This document shows, piece after piece, positions 27,692 to 39,770 of a DNA stretch of 64,000 nucleotides. The notes under the pieces are model-generated. The model was given only the letters and a program-made list of their open reading frames with translations. It had not been told where the DNA came from and ran no database searches. This stretch comes from Semisulcospira habei (Eukaryota > Mollusca > Gastropoda > Semisulcospiridae), in the NCBI GenBank assembly GCA_036245525.1, contig BTPG01000004.1, forward strand, positions 163,251,025 through 163,315,024. The letters run 5' to 3'. Each line of letters starts with the position of its first letter. The first letter of the stretch is position 1. The position numbers and the translations under genes are program-made.

Positions 27692-28567
27692 ATGAGTGGT
27701 GGTCCAAAGTTGAGAATCATACCAGTTGCGTGTCCAGTAACAGAGTTGAAAGATTTGGCAGACGTACAGGATTTTGAGAAGGAAGGGGATGTTGGAGAAA
27801 TATATGGTTTTGAACTTGATTCAAATGGCATGTACAAGAGGAAAGTAATTGTTGACATGAAAGACGGTGAAAAACAGATTCCTAAACTTGGTCAGCTACG
27901 TGATGTTACTGTACCTACTCCACCTGTAAATAATTCGCCCTACAACTTAATACATGTGGGAAATAAGTGGGTGGTTTCACCTGTGCCTGTTCCACCACCC
28001 ACAATTGACTGGGACATAAAGTTGGAATTTATTAGTCCTTATGTATACACTGATGACGAAGGCGCCTTAGTGTTTAGAAAGGTTGTTAACTCGGGGCCGC
28101 TTATTGTAAGCCTTGTTCCAAGTTTTGCCCCAGACAACAATAGCAGAGAAAAACTGAAAGTTGAAAATTATGAGAGACGGCGGTATCTTCTTACAGCTAG
28201 AAAGGGTAGATCAGATACTTCTGTTGTGTTTATGCCAGCAAGCTTAGTCATGGCTAGAGAAGTGACAATAGTATTTGAAATTATCATGAAATCTGTTGCT
28301 ACTGCTAAAGAGGCTCAAATTGCACAAGGAATTAAACTTACATGGGACGAAACAGTAACAGAATCATCAAAGGTCTTTATTGCTATTACAAAAAATAATG
28401 ATGTTATTAATGTTTCGAGCAGTGTTCCAGCTGTCAAGGTGGTGGTCGACAAAACAACTTTTGTTCGTCTAACTTACATAAACCTTGAACACATTGATCT
28501 TGTTGCATTTTATTATGCCAGCAAATTGTATACTTTTGAAGAGTTGCAAAATGTAATTGCTGATTAA
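27692..28567 (+). CDS. Polinton hypothetical protein, probably structural, 291 aa
   Basis: The first 80 residues contain a VIVDMKDGEKQIPKLGQLRDV motif, then a Pro-rich linker (VPTPPVNN, VPVPPPT). After the linker comes a beta-rich region with IKLEFISPYVYTDDEGALVF and ATAKEAQIAQGIKLTWDETV. The organisation, a small N-terminal domain joined by proline to a long beta region, suits a capsid-attached fibre or penton-like protein, but I cannot name a homologue with confidence. The start is in TTTATAAAAAATG. It lies 21 bp after the previous stop, so the two genes are tightly linked. Confidence 0.65.
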   Translation: MSGGPKLRIIPVACPVTELKDLADVQDFEKEGDVGEIYGFELDSNGMYKRKVIVDMKDGEKQIPKLGQLRDVTVPTPPVNNSPYNLIHVGNKWVVSPVPVPPPTIDWDIKLEFISPYVYTDDEGALVFRKVVNSGPLIVSLVPSFAPDNNSREKLKVENYERRRYLLTARKGRSDTSVVFMPASLVMAREVTIVFEIIMKSVATAKEAQIAQGIKLTWDETVTESSKVFIAITKNNDVINVSSSVPAVKVVVDKTTFVRLTYINLEHIDLVAFYYASKLYTFEELQNVIAD

Positions 28568-28597
28568 ATAAAAAAAAAATATTTGTGAATAAAAAAA

Positions 28598-29284
28598 ATG
28601 GTAAACTTCTATCCACAACTGCCAACGCTTGAGCCGACTGAAACAAATGTGATGACTAAAACAACACTTGCGCCTGATCCACATATGCCAATTGCTTCAG
28701 ATAAAACATTACAGGCAGATGCATTCAGATTAAATAATATTACAGAAGCTTTGAAATATTTGGAGAGTGAGGAGGCGAAATATTCACGGTGCAAAAGACG
28801 GTATAAGACCGTTTTTAATTCTGTTCAAAACACTTCTATGGCTATTGGTGCAGTTTCAGCTTCATGTTCTGTAGGGGGCATTGTTTTGTTCGCCACAGGA
28901 ATTGGGAGTTTGGCTGGAATAGCAATTGAGGGTCTAAGCGTCGCTACATGCCTAGCATGCTTTGGTTTGGAGGCCTTGAACAAGAGGTTTCACACGAAAT
29001 TAGAAAAACATGAAGCATTGAGTACTTTGGCGGGTGCAAAGCTGAGCAGTCTTAAACTTATTATCAGTAAGGCATTGAACGATAATTTTATTGATGACGA
29101 GGAATTTAAACGAGTCCAGGATGATTTAAATAATTACAAAAAACAGAAGTCTGAAATCCAGAATAAAATGCGCAGTCAATCTCCCGTAAATGTTGAAGAA
29201 CTGAAGGCTAGTTTTTTAGCGGAAGGAAAAAAGATAGGTGTTCAGGAAACCACAGAAAAGCTACACAATCTTTTAAACAAATAA
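28598..29284 (+). CDS. Conserved Polinton membrane protein with helical tail, 228 aa
   Basis: After a polar N-terminus comes SEEAKYSRCKRRYKTVFNSV. Two glycine/alanine-rich hydrophobic segments follow (about residues 83-128: AIGAVSASCSVGGIVLFATGI, then GLSVATCLACFGLEAL). The C-terminal helical region has the phrase LAGAKLSSLKLIISKALND followed by DDEEFKRVQDDLNNY. I recall the same sequence logic (glycine-rich hairpin, then a LAEAKLNTI...ISKAL...I.DEEF box) in many Polinton proteins. Membrane insertion is likely and the function is unknown. It starts in GTGAATAAAAAAAATG and is the last gene before the right non-coding region. Confidence 0.78.
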   Translation: MVNFYPQLPTLEPTETNVMTKTTLAPDPHMPIASDKTLQADAFRLNNITEALKYLESEEAKYSRCKRRYKTVFNSVQNTSMAIGAVSASCSVGGIVLFATGIGSLAGIAIEGLSVATCLACFGLEALNKRFHTKLEKHEALSTLAGAKLSSLKLIISKALNDNFIDDEEFKRVQDDLNNYKKQKSEIQNKMRSQSPVNVEELKASFLAEGKKIGVQETTEKLHNLLNK

Positions 29285-29940
29285 AAATCAGATTTGGTAA
29301 TCGTTTATTAATGTCATACACTTCACAGAGAGATGTCATGCCACTTACACAGTTTAGGCCTGCACCATCTGCACCACCAGAATATTATTGAGAAAAAAAA
29401 GTTTTCCGGTGCCCTTGTGTCTTGGTAAAAAAGACTTAGTATACGTGACTAGAGTCAAGTTGTTATTAAGTACTTGCAAGTAATTAGGGTAAGTAATTAA
29501 TAAGTTCTTAATGTAAGTAGTTAATAAGTTCCTATTGTAACTCACTTTAAGGTAACCTTTAAGTGAGTTGTGACTTATTGTTTTTACTTGGTATTTTCTT
29601 ATCCAGCTGTTTTTTCAGTGCCTGTATAGTGTAATAACCACCAGTTGATTTTCTAATTCCTCAGAAACCACATGAGTACATTAAGCCCACTTGTACAAAT
29701 CCCCCTCTTTTGAAAAGTAATATGTCCCCCTGTTGATCTTTGACACAACTTAGCGATTTGAAAGGGTGTAGCTATAAAAGCCATTGACGGGTGAGAGTCT
29801 TTTCAAAATGCGGCTCGTGTCTGAATTGAAAAGGAATGGAATGCGGCCGCGGCGTGAGGCAACACAAAAGGCGATCAACCGTGACACCACCTGGCAGCTC
29901 ATGCTTACGATAAAATTGTACTGACATGAGTGTCTGTAAG

Positions 29941-29976
<36 letters not shown>

Positions 29977-30325
29977 TGTGTGTGTGTGTTTGTGTGTGTG
30001 TACGTCTGTTTGTTTGTGTGTGTGTACGGCTGTTTGATTGTGTGTTTGTTTGTTTGTTTGTTTGTTTGTTTGTTTGTTTGTGTGTGTGTTTTGTCTGTGC
30101 GTCTGTGTGTGTGTGTTAAATATTACTTGTTAGTTTCTTATCAAAACAGTATAACCACCGTCTGATTTTTCGGGAACCAGCCATTGAGTAAATATGAAGT
30201 CAATTTCGAAACTCTTCTTGTCACCTCTCAGCAAATAGCCTTTTCAAAGCTGTAGAGCCGGTTTATTCATAGAGTGTTCCCTTACTAAGTTGAATAGCGG
30301 CGCCCTACTGTGTCGGCGCGTTGGC
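29285..30325. other. Polinton right non-coding region with hairpin and microsatellite
   Basis: About 1 kb without a gene. It contains repeated AAGTAATTAATAAGTTC-like text (29460-29530). An imperfect hairpin follows: AACTCACTTTAAGGT pairs with ACCTTTAAGTGAGTT at about 29538-29568. A long (TG)n/(TTTG)n tract runs over 29938-30115. The cysteine-rich frame across the tract is a product of the simple repeat. Confidence 0.6.
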
Positions 30326-30893
30326 TGTTAGCCATTTGCATTTAATGGCAAATCGAACGGGTGAACACATAATTGAAAAAATTATAAATTCCCGTATGAA
30401 TAGCGACTCAGGTGCGGTGCATACCGATCTGATTCAAAAAATTTCGATCCCGGTTTCAAAAGGCAATCTCGTCCCGACAAGAAAATGCGAATAATTGCTA
30501 TTTTCAGAACAGGTCTATTCATATCTTACCTGAATTGAAGTGGGGGTCTTTCAAAACCAGTCAAGCGTAGGCATGAGGTGTTTATGTATTATATATAATT
30601 GCTTTGGGTTACAAGCACTGGTTTGATCGGGCGTTTTGTCTATGGGGGGGGGGGGGGGGGGGGGGGGGAGGGGATTTGAAGTATTATTAACACTATGACT
30701 GAGTTAACCCCTTAAATTCTCAGTCATAGTGTTAATGAAGATTCAGTTCTTTCTTTATATATCTAATTACAGAGAAAAATAAAAGGAATTTGAGAAAAAG
30801 GAAAGGCAAGGTCGTGTGCGTTTTTGTGAGCGAATAACATAGAAAAATGAGGGCCAAAGAAGATTCTCTAAAACTCCCATATCCCCCCTCTCT
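30326..30893 (-). repeat. Polinton right terminal inverted repeat
   Basis: About 568 bp complementary to the left TIR, ending CCCCCCTCTCT before the AGAATA flank. It includes the poly(G) run (about 30643-30668) and the palindrome at 30686-30736. Confidence 0.9.
30686..30736. repeat. Perfect subterminal palindrome in the right TIR
   Basis: Mirror copy of the 18-bp-arm palindrome in the left TIR. Both arms are intact, so the structure has been preserved at each end. Confidence 0.85.
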
Positions 30894-30997
30894 AGAATAG
30901 AAAGAAAAACCCACCCTGTGGGGCTGACCAGGGTGACCCTGGGAACTAAAAAATACCTAACCCCACCCAAGTCCCCCAAGGCAGACCCGGGTGGGGT
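30894..30997 (-). mobile_element. SINE-like retroposon, copy S3, left portion
   Basis: This continues the SINE interrupted at 14063: AGAATAG then the CCACCCTGTGGGGCTGACC block, up to CCCGGGTGGGGT. It is followed by the second GAGATTGAAACCA duplication at 30998-31010. Confidence 0.85.
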
Positions 30998-31010
30998 GAG
31001 ATTGAAACCA

Positions 31011-32542
<1,532 letters not shown>

Positions 32543-35424
32543 CTACACAGGCAACAGTGGATCAGCTAACACACCCTAATTCATGGGTGACAGTGACAGT
32601 GCACAAAATTGATATAACTGAAAATGGTTCATGGACTAACTATGTCCCATGATCTATGCCCTGCAGATGCAGGGGCTCATGAGAAAGAATGTATGCCTCT
32701 TGCAGATGGAACAGGCTGGCTGAAGGGCTGTTCTGTCTGATCCAAAAAGCTGAAATTCATCTTTCTAGACTGTCACCCATGATAGCGTCATTATCACAGT
32801 TAATATGCTATTTATAACACATCTATAGCAGTCTTGGTATCATCTTATTTTTCTAAACAATTTATGGGTGTAAAAGTGACTGAGTTACTGTGTTAGTTTT
32901 TTTTTTTTAGACAAAGAAAAGATGACAAAGTACAGAAATGACCATAAACGCCTGCACAGGTGAACACCCCAGGTGAAAAACTTTGATGCTTTCAAGGAAC
33001 CTGCTACAGGCAAGACTGGCTTAATATCTCCTATATAAATGTTTTTAGATGGTTTTACAAAAATGCAAGGCAAAAGGGTTAAGTTAACTTATGAAGTTTG
33101 AATGTTGTTAAATGGCGGACTTTTCTGCTCTTCTTGTCTTTTGTATGTAGGAGAATTGCACTGACGTGCACAAGAAACAGTAGAAAACCTTGTTACATGT
33201 GTCTGTAAAAAGGAAGGGAAGAATAGAAAAGTCTTAGTTTGAACAAAACACCATTGTGAACTAGTTGTATCTGCAAACTTAAGCAATCAAAGCCTGCCCT
33301 GCAGCAGATCTCTTTAGTATATATACATATATGTACACAGTTTGTGTAATTTGGTGTTCAGGACCAACCACAGTACCAAAAAAGTGCAGCATATATGACA
33401 AGCAACTCTCTCTTTTTTTGTAACCGCCTGCATCAATTGCCACAGGCTTTTCTGCTAACAGAAACCAAGCATACCAAGGGAGAGTATTACACCACAGCCG
33501 ATGAAACCATTCTGCCCGCAAATGTTCCCTCCCTTACAACAGTCAAAAGCTTAACTGTGTCTGCTTTTTGGGTTTGTTTGACGTAGGTGCCACAATCCAT
33601 GGTGTTTTAAAATGGCAGTACATCATGGCGAGAGAGCTATTTGAATTTATGTCACAAGAAGGCTGTAATCTGAATACTTTCTGATGATTCATCAAACGGA
33701 TGTGTACTTGGAACATAAATTCAGACCGAGTGGCAAGTGGAGCTGACGACAGCCACAGCCGTGATAAGGTGAGAGATATTTTAGATGATTAGTGATCTTG
33801 CCATTTTGTCATCTACAGATGATGACAGCATCCGGGTGTGTGCATGTTTATCATTTAATGAACTTTGCAATAATTGTTTTGAATCTTGTATGTGTTAAGT
33901 ATGTGTTGTATTCAGTTTGTATTGTATCAGAGCAGACTTGCAGTTTCCCCTTGCAGGATCAATAAAGTATTCTTATTGTATCCATCTTATTTCATGGATC
34001 ATTCTCTCATACGACCTGAAGAAGTTTCAAGTGCACCATAGACGAAGGAAAAGTTATTTTCATCTCATTAGTGAGGTTACTAACATGCTGTTTTCACAAA
34101 TAAGGTATGGTTTTCAATAAAAAACTTGAAACTGAATGAACGTGTCAAAAGGATATACAATTTTTAAAAAAGCTCAAGTGTCTTACTACCAAGTCATGAT
34201 ATGCATGTATCTTCAAGAAAAACAAAATATATTTTACAACAGTATCCTCTGACAAAACTTGGACTGACTGACCTGAAATCATTTGTGAGTTTCAGTCAAC
34301 AAATTCTTTAATTTGCATGTAACAATGACTCTAAACAGCCAATGTGAGGGATTTTAAACATGTGCAGAAAAATACTATCCTGCAAACACCCTGAAGTAAA
34401 GCAAATTCACAAATGCTGGTGTGCTTGGTATGATCCTGTTGTGTCAGATAAATTAGATGAGTTAAACCACACTGGACACAACAAAATGTGTGCTTGTTGG
34501 AAAATGACTGAAGGAATTCGATCAGTAAAGCCAACACTTTTGGGGTTCCAGTGGGTCACAGTGTTACAATCCTTCAGGCTGAATGGACTGAGTGTGACAG
34601 GCTTGGAATAAGTGGCCAGCTTTTCCAAATGAGAAAGCAACTCTGGATTTTTTTAAAATCAAATACATCTACAGAGATGACCACATTGCATTATACATGT
34701 CAGGATTTTGTTGTTGTTGTTGGTATCATCAGGCACTTTTCCAGTTGCATGGTTATCCACTGTGACAAGGATTATTCTGAACACTATACACTTTGCTTGA
34801 ATTTGAAAGTAAGAGGTCATCAGCCAGCTTGTACACACAAGTTTGTTTTCAAGTGTAATCAGAGGCATTTAGATATGACATTCACCTAGTCCTACTGCTT
34901 TCTGGAATCACCACTAAATATAGAGCACTTGCAAGTCAGAGCATAGGCATATCAAACACAGCCATTCAACAAAACAGCATCCAGTTGTATTCAGCTTTCT
35001 GATCACTTTCACTCGCCCACACAGCAAACAGTATTTTAAAAAGAAAGGTCAAAAGTGGCTTTCTATTGGTTTTTGAACACCTCATCATACCACATTGTCC
35101 AAATAAAGCCCCTAGATTAACTGCATGTACCTATGATTGGAGCTGAACACTTTCATTTGATACATTTACATGAATTGTATACATAGCAATCGCTGAATCT
35201 GCACATTTGTACGTTAACATTCTTGACCATTCTTGTGGGCAGAACAGAGATTTTCAATAAAAAAAATATCAGTGGATACTAATACTATTAAAGCAGACGG
35301 AAATTCAGCCAAAGATCACTTGACAACTGTTCATTTCAGACTGATGGTGAATGATCAATGGTGAATCCAGTAAGAAACATTAAATTGTGATAGTACAAGT
35401 TGATGTATAGTTTTCTCTTTTTTC

Positions 35425-35456
<32 letters not shown>

Positions 35457-36040
35457 GGGGGGGGGGGGGGGGTGGGGGGGCCTGAATTTGTTCAAAAGGT
35501 GCAGAAGTTGTATAGCACTAAGAGCAAGATAAAACCATTCTGAATTGAAACAAACCAACAAGGTAACTCAAGGGTGACAAACTGACAAGAAATGAACAGT
35601 GTAGCATCCGTAATGAAGCCCGGGTGCATTCTATTGGGGATATACAAAATCGCAATGAAAAGAGTTGTTTCTCAGGTCATAAGATAAATTAGATGACAGA
35701 TCTGCAAGTCATCTTTCACTGACAGGTGACATTCTTTCATTGAGGAGGTAAAAAATCAGGAGTGTTCTGATAGTGATTGTCATGAGACTCAATGCTTGCT
35801 GCATTTAGCATTTACAAATAGCCATCTGGTACACTAAGTAAATCTGACTGAAGGATGTGATCACCCCCTGAGACTTTAGCCCACTTTGCTCCGATACACT
35901 TCAGCAAGAGATGGATCAACCATGGCAATTCAAAGGGTTTGCCAGATTAGATTGTCGCCATGAGATAACCTGAAACTACCTTTGAATTATCATGGCTGAT
36001 CCATCTTCTGCAACCGGCACATAGTCGTTAGGTGACACCT
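32543..36040. other. PBX intron, mostly unannotated
   Basis: Contains the dispersed repeat shared with 12755-12915 (at 32615-32770) and a poly(T)/poly(G) tract at about 35425-35480. No other gene or element could be supported. Confidence 0.4.
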
Positions 36041-36051
36041 CCGAAATTTGA

Positions 36052-36397
36052 TTGATTGTACTTCTTCTTTTTTGCTTAACGTCCCGACAGCAACAAGGCT
36101 TTCTCAGGATGTGCCTGCACTGCTTGTGAAAAAAAAAATAAACAGAATATTGAATGTATGTCGCCAGCCGGTCCAATACATTATTATAAACCTATGACAT
36201 GGGGCCTAAAGAAAGCTAAGACCATTTAGCAACACACATCCAATATCAAGAGCTACAGGCAGCGCAGACAGTAGGGAGAGTTTTAAAAAGGCAAATACAC
36301 GTGAATGGACCAAGGGTAGACAGAAACATGCCCCAGAATAGAGGAGAAAACCCACCCTGTGGTGACCCTGTGAACTAAAAAGTAGTTAACCCCACCC
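36052..36397 (-). mobile_element. SINE-like retroposon, copy S4
   Basis: Flanked by perfect 11-bp duplications CCGAAATTTGA at 36041-36051 and 36398-36408. It has an internal deletion in the CTGACCAGGG block and lacks the terminal CCCGGGTGGGGT, so it is 5'-truncated in its own sense. The tail carries an extra T-rich stretch (CTTCTTCTTTTTT on the plus strand). Confidence 0.8.
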
Positions 36398-36801
36398 CCG
36401 AAATTTGAGAAATGTGGCCTTTGGGTTAAATGTTATTTACTCCACTCCTGTCACCCCCATGGTGAGAGAATAATGGCGGAGGGGAGGGGGAGGTTACCGG
36501 TAAAGTAAGACAGAGAAAGGCAAAGAGGGAAGAGAGGCAGGCAAGTTGTGGGCTGTGTGCAGGTGGAGTGGACTGAGGGTATGCACTGGACAGAAGCCAA
36601 CCGTTTGTGTGATTAGGTTGAGAACTAAAGAAGCTGTGGGCCTCTTCACTCTCTAAGTTTAATACAGTGTTTAATTAGAAATCCCCTCTCCATACGGCCA
36701 TTATAACAAACTGACAGTTCCCGGAACTTGAACTTATTCTTAATCGCTAAACATTTCAAATAAATATGTAGTATGTACATACCCCCCTCCCCAACCACAT
36801 A

Positions 36802-36933
36802 CACCCTTGGGTGAAAGTTAGAAAACTTGTCCAAGGATCCTAGAGGCCATGGGCAAAGCCTCTACACCATTTGGAAGATTGCCTGTGGCCCCTAGGATCC
36901 TTAGCCAATCTGGCCAACTTTCGCCCAAGGGTG
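36802..36933. repeat. Foldback element F4
   Basis: Inverted arms of about 50 bp: CACCCTTGGGTGAAAGTTAG and AAGGATCCTAGAGGCCA pair imperfectly with the 3' side that ends in CTTTCGCCCAAGGGTG. There is no coding potential. It is probably a MITE-like element; only one copy was noticed in the window. Confidence 0.55.
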
Positions 36934-38111
36934 CATGTTGGGGGGAGGCGGGGGGTGGGGGGGATTTTTTTTAGATTTTCAGTGTTTCATCCACTTTGTG
37001 CGAGAATCTGCATCCTCTAGGATAGCCATCACTGATTATCAAGGCGCTCATGGAACTGGATGTCAACACTGGGGATTTGAAAGGAACTTTCAGCAGCAGC
37101 TACATGGAAAACATGGACCAGACACCAGGTTCTACAGAAACAGGGACAGCAAAGCAAAAGAAGCTTTCCTTTTGAAATAAAATTTCAAAAATGTCCAGAA
37201 ATATGAAGCTTAAAATTCCGGATTCCATCATCTGACTTTTAGCCATGCACATCACCACCACCATTTTACTCACTTAAAAGTTAAAGAAGTAAAAAGTATA
37301 CTGGCATTATGATTATCTCATTAGCTCACTCAGACTTGTAACATGTAAAACTCCTTCCTCGTATGTCAAGGGTATCAGCTCACCCACACTTTTTACATAT
37401 GTCCACGTACCATCTGTTGTGGGGTGTGCACAGCCATACTTTATAAAGTCACTTATGAAGGTCCTTTTAATAAACAGAAGTCATGACAGAAACCAAATAA
37501 TCTGTTTAGAACAGAAATTGCATTATCACAGAGTAAGACAAGGGTTGATGGTCCTGGGTCGGATACTGTCAGCTCATTGAGTTTACGGAAGGTTAAAAGC
37601 AAAATTGATTATCCCCCCCTCCCCCCTCTATGGACCAAATGGTACACCACTGGACAAGGCAAAGGAGACAAAGGAAGGAAATGTACTAAATGTTAGTCCT
37701 TTTTATACTAAAAACAACAATAGAATTATAGATGGTTCAGGGTTCCAATTGTCATGGAGTCACATGAAACAAATATAAGTCAAAAGTAGCACTGCAAGGA
37801 TTTCAATCATTTTCTTATTACAAAACAATTATGTTTCCCCACACCACATAAATTCCAAATTCAGTATTTGAATGGCCAACCTAACTGATCAGCTTATCTG
37901 CCTTATTCTAACCTTAATCTAGGACACAAAAGACAGGGTTCCCCTAAAGCTCTCAAGCCTGGAAATGGCAACAGCTGCAGAATTATCAAGTGAGATTTTA
38001 TACTGGCTTCATCCCATTAACAGCACACTTTAACACAAATCTGTAATTCACAGGTTGTCACCATTTCCTGGGGGAACCACTAACACTGATACACACGAAT
38101 AGTCAACTGAC
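36934..38111. other. PBX intron, nothing recognised
   Basis: No coding or repeated element could be supported, apart from short G-rich and C-rich runs near 36940-36965 and 37612-37627. Confidence 0.4.
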
Positions 38112-38247
38112 CTGTGCCACGGTTATCCCACATTTTCGGGCTAGTTCCTCCTTAGCTTCTTCGCTAGGGTATGGATTACTCACATGCGAGTAGAAATACT
38201 CATTCAGAACCTCGGACGATTGTTTGCTGAAATTCCGTCTTTTCCGT
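38112..38247 (-). CDS. PBX homeodomain helix 1-2 exon, variant a (third in gene order)
   Basis: A 136-bp exon between the acceptor TGTCCGTAG and the donor CAG|GTCAGT. It supplies the last base of an Arg codon and 45 codons, starting RKRRNFSKQSSEV and ending KCGITVAQ. It encodes the basic N-terminal arm, helix 1, the TALE loop (SNPYPSEE) and helix 2. Relative to variant c it differs at exon residues 7, 9, 10, 11, 22 (Val for Leu), 42 (Thr) and 44 (Ala). The frame is open and the Pro-Tyr-Pro loop is conserved, so it looks functional. It lies 47 bp from variant b. Confidence 0.9.
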
Positions 38248-38294
38248 CTACGGACAATGAAAAAAAAAACACATAGCCCATCAAACATACTGAC

Positions 38295-38430
38295 CTGAGA
38301 AACGGATATCCCGCATTTTCGGGCTAGTTCCTCCTTAGTTTCTTCGTTAGGGTATGGATTACTCAGATGTGAGTAGAAATACTCGTTCAACACCTCGGAT
38401 GCTTGTTTGCTGAAATTCCGTCTTTTCCGT
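38295..38430 (-). CDS. PBX homeodomain helix 1-2 exon, variant b (second in gene order)
   Basis: Identical layout and length to variant a. It starts RKRRNFSKQASEV and ends KCGISVSQ. It is unique in having Asn at exon residue 28 and Thr at 31 (NPYPNEETKEEL), just after the TALE loop. Acceptor and upstream intron text (TTGTCCGTAG) are shared with variant a, which suggests that a and b arose by the more recent duplication. The intron between b and c is only 44 bp. Confidence 0.9.
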
Positions 38431-38474
38431 CTACGGACAATAAAAAGACAGATAAGACTAAGTCACATACTGAC

Positions 38475-38610
38475 CTGCGAGACCGAAATCCCACATTTAC
38501 GAGCAAGTTCCTCCTTAGCTTCTTCGCTAGGGTACGGATTACTCAGATGAGAGTAGAAATACTCGTTCAAAACTTCCGTGGCATTCTTGGTGAAATTCCG
38601 CCTTTTCCGT
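38475..38610 (-). CDS. PBX homeodomain helix 1-2 exon, variant c (first in gene order)
   Basis: A 136-bp exon with a long polypyrimidine tract and the acceptor CTGCTAG, and the donor CAG|GTCAGT. It starts [13 protein letters not shown] and ends KCGISVSQ. It is closest to the usual PBX sequence at residues 10-12 (ATE) and at the [13 protein letters not shown] loop, and its acceptor differs from those of a and b, so it is probably the ancestral exon. The phase matches the PBC exon at 53007-53197, which ends CG to complete Arg. Confidence 0.92.
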
Positions 38611-39059
38611 CTAGCAGGAGGAAAAAAAAACAGTTTTTGACTATCCTCTCCATATCCACTATGTCATGGCTAACACACTTACAGATCATTTTGTGCCAGT
38701 TTTCAAATTGCATGGATCAACAAATAATACCCAAATAATTAAACTTTGTGAAGTAATTATACACACTAACGCATAAAATTATCAGGCAAAATGTTTTCAT
38801 GCATCATGATGATCCTTTCATTTTTAAACCATAAAAAACATACAATGAAACAAGTCATATATTTGTTTTTCAGTGGTTCCAAACAGTTTTTCTATGTAAA
38901 TCATTCTGCATAACAACAAACTTTGGACATGAACAGAGAAATTGGGTCCCCTGCAATTTTATTTTATCTGACGCTCACTAAACTATGTACCTAAATATCT
39001 GTGTATACTAATCCCCTGTAGTCTGTGTGAGCCCCACTTCTGACCAAGTGAACTCAGGC
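38611..39059. other. PBX intron, nothing recognised
   Basis: AT-rich, with no gene or repeat that can be supported. Confidence 0.4.
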
Positions 39060-39770
39060 CTAGGAGTAGGACTCGAGGTACTGCTCAGGTACAGCAATAC
39101 CCCTACTAGTACTATACCTGCATAATTGCATAGTGATCTTAGTAATGTATAGTGGGGGTATTATTATACTTATAGTCTGGTTATTTACACCATTGCACTG
39201 CTTGAAAAGATAGAAGACCATATGGAAGGACAGAAACATCATGATGCGCTCCTTAGTCATCTCAGTGTTCTTATATGTCTGTGAGTCATGGACCTTGAAA
39301 GGAGGATACAAGCCACTGAAATGAGATGTTTCCGAAGGCTGCTTGGCATTTCATACAGAGATCATCTCACGAACGAGGAGTGGGAAACAGAATCAGGCAA
39401 GCCATCGGGCCCTATGAAGTCCTTTTAGCCATTGCGAAAAAAACGCAAACTGAAGTGGTATGGGCATGTCACGCGTTTAGCAGGGCTTGCCAAAACAAGC
39501 CTGCAAGGCAAGGCGGACGAAGGAGAGGAAGACAGAGGAAAAGATGGGAGGACAATATCACAGAGTGGACAGGACTGAAGCTGAGTGATACACTAAGAAG
39601 GGCAGAGAACAGAGTGGAATGGAGGGAGCTGGTTGCCAAGTCATCAGTGGTGCCCCAGCAGTCAGCAAGACTACGGGATATAGATAGACTGCTTACAACT
39701 AAAGCAAAGACTGCCTACGTCATACGTAACTTCCACAGACTATTCTCTGCCTATGTCATATGTAAAGCAT
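39060..39770 (+). pseudogene. LINE 3'-end remnant, frameshifted
   Basis: Reading frames on the plus strand give VGNRIRQAIGPYEVLL and RGRQRKRWEDNITEWTGLKL, text typical of the C-terminal end of a LINE reverse-transcriptase protein (a GRRRGRQRKRWEDNI-type tail). Upstream, MRCFRRLLG-like codons near 39320 and KLKWYGHV-like codons near 39445 are in other frames, so at least two frameshifts have occurred. It belongs to a different LINE family from the 4114-7329 element. Confidence 0.7.

Larger units (their letters stand above)
14064..30893. mobile_element. Complete Polinton/Maverick (adintovirus-like) element, 16.8 kb
   Basis: Polintons are large self-synthesising DNA transposons or endogenous viruses that encode integrase, protein-primed DNA polymerase, packaging ATPase and capsid proteins. 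This one begins AGAGAGGGGGG and ends CCCCCCTCTCT. It has terminal inverted repeats of about 569 bp and an AGAAT (possibly AGAATA) duplication of the SINE target. It holds fourteen open genes in three blocks: rightward 15162-18673, leftward 18629-24457, and mixed 24498-29284. None of the genes has a visible frameshift or internal stop. TIR identity and open frames point to a recent insertion. No adenovirus-type protease was recognised, which is unusual for the group. Confidence 0.93.

Noticed and set aside
29926..30165. Cysteine/valine-rich open frame
   Set aside because: It is the translation of a TG/TTTG microsatellite inside the Polinton; no gene-like composition.
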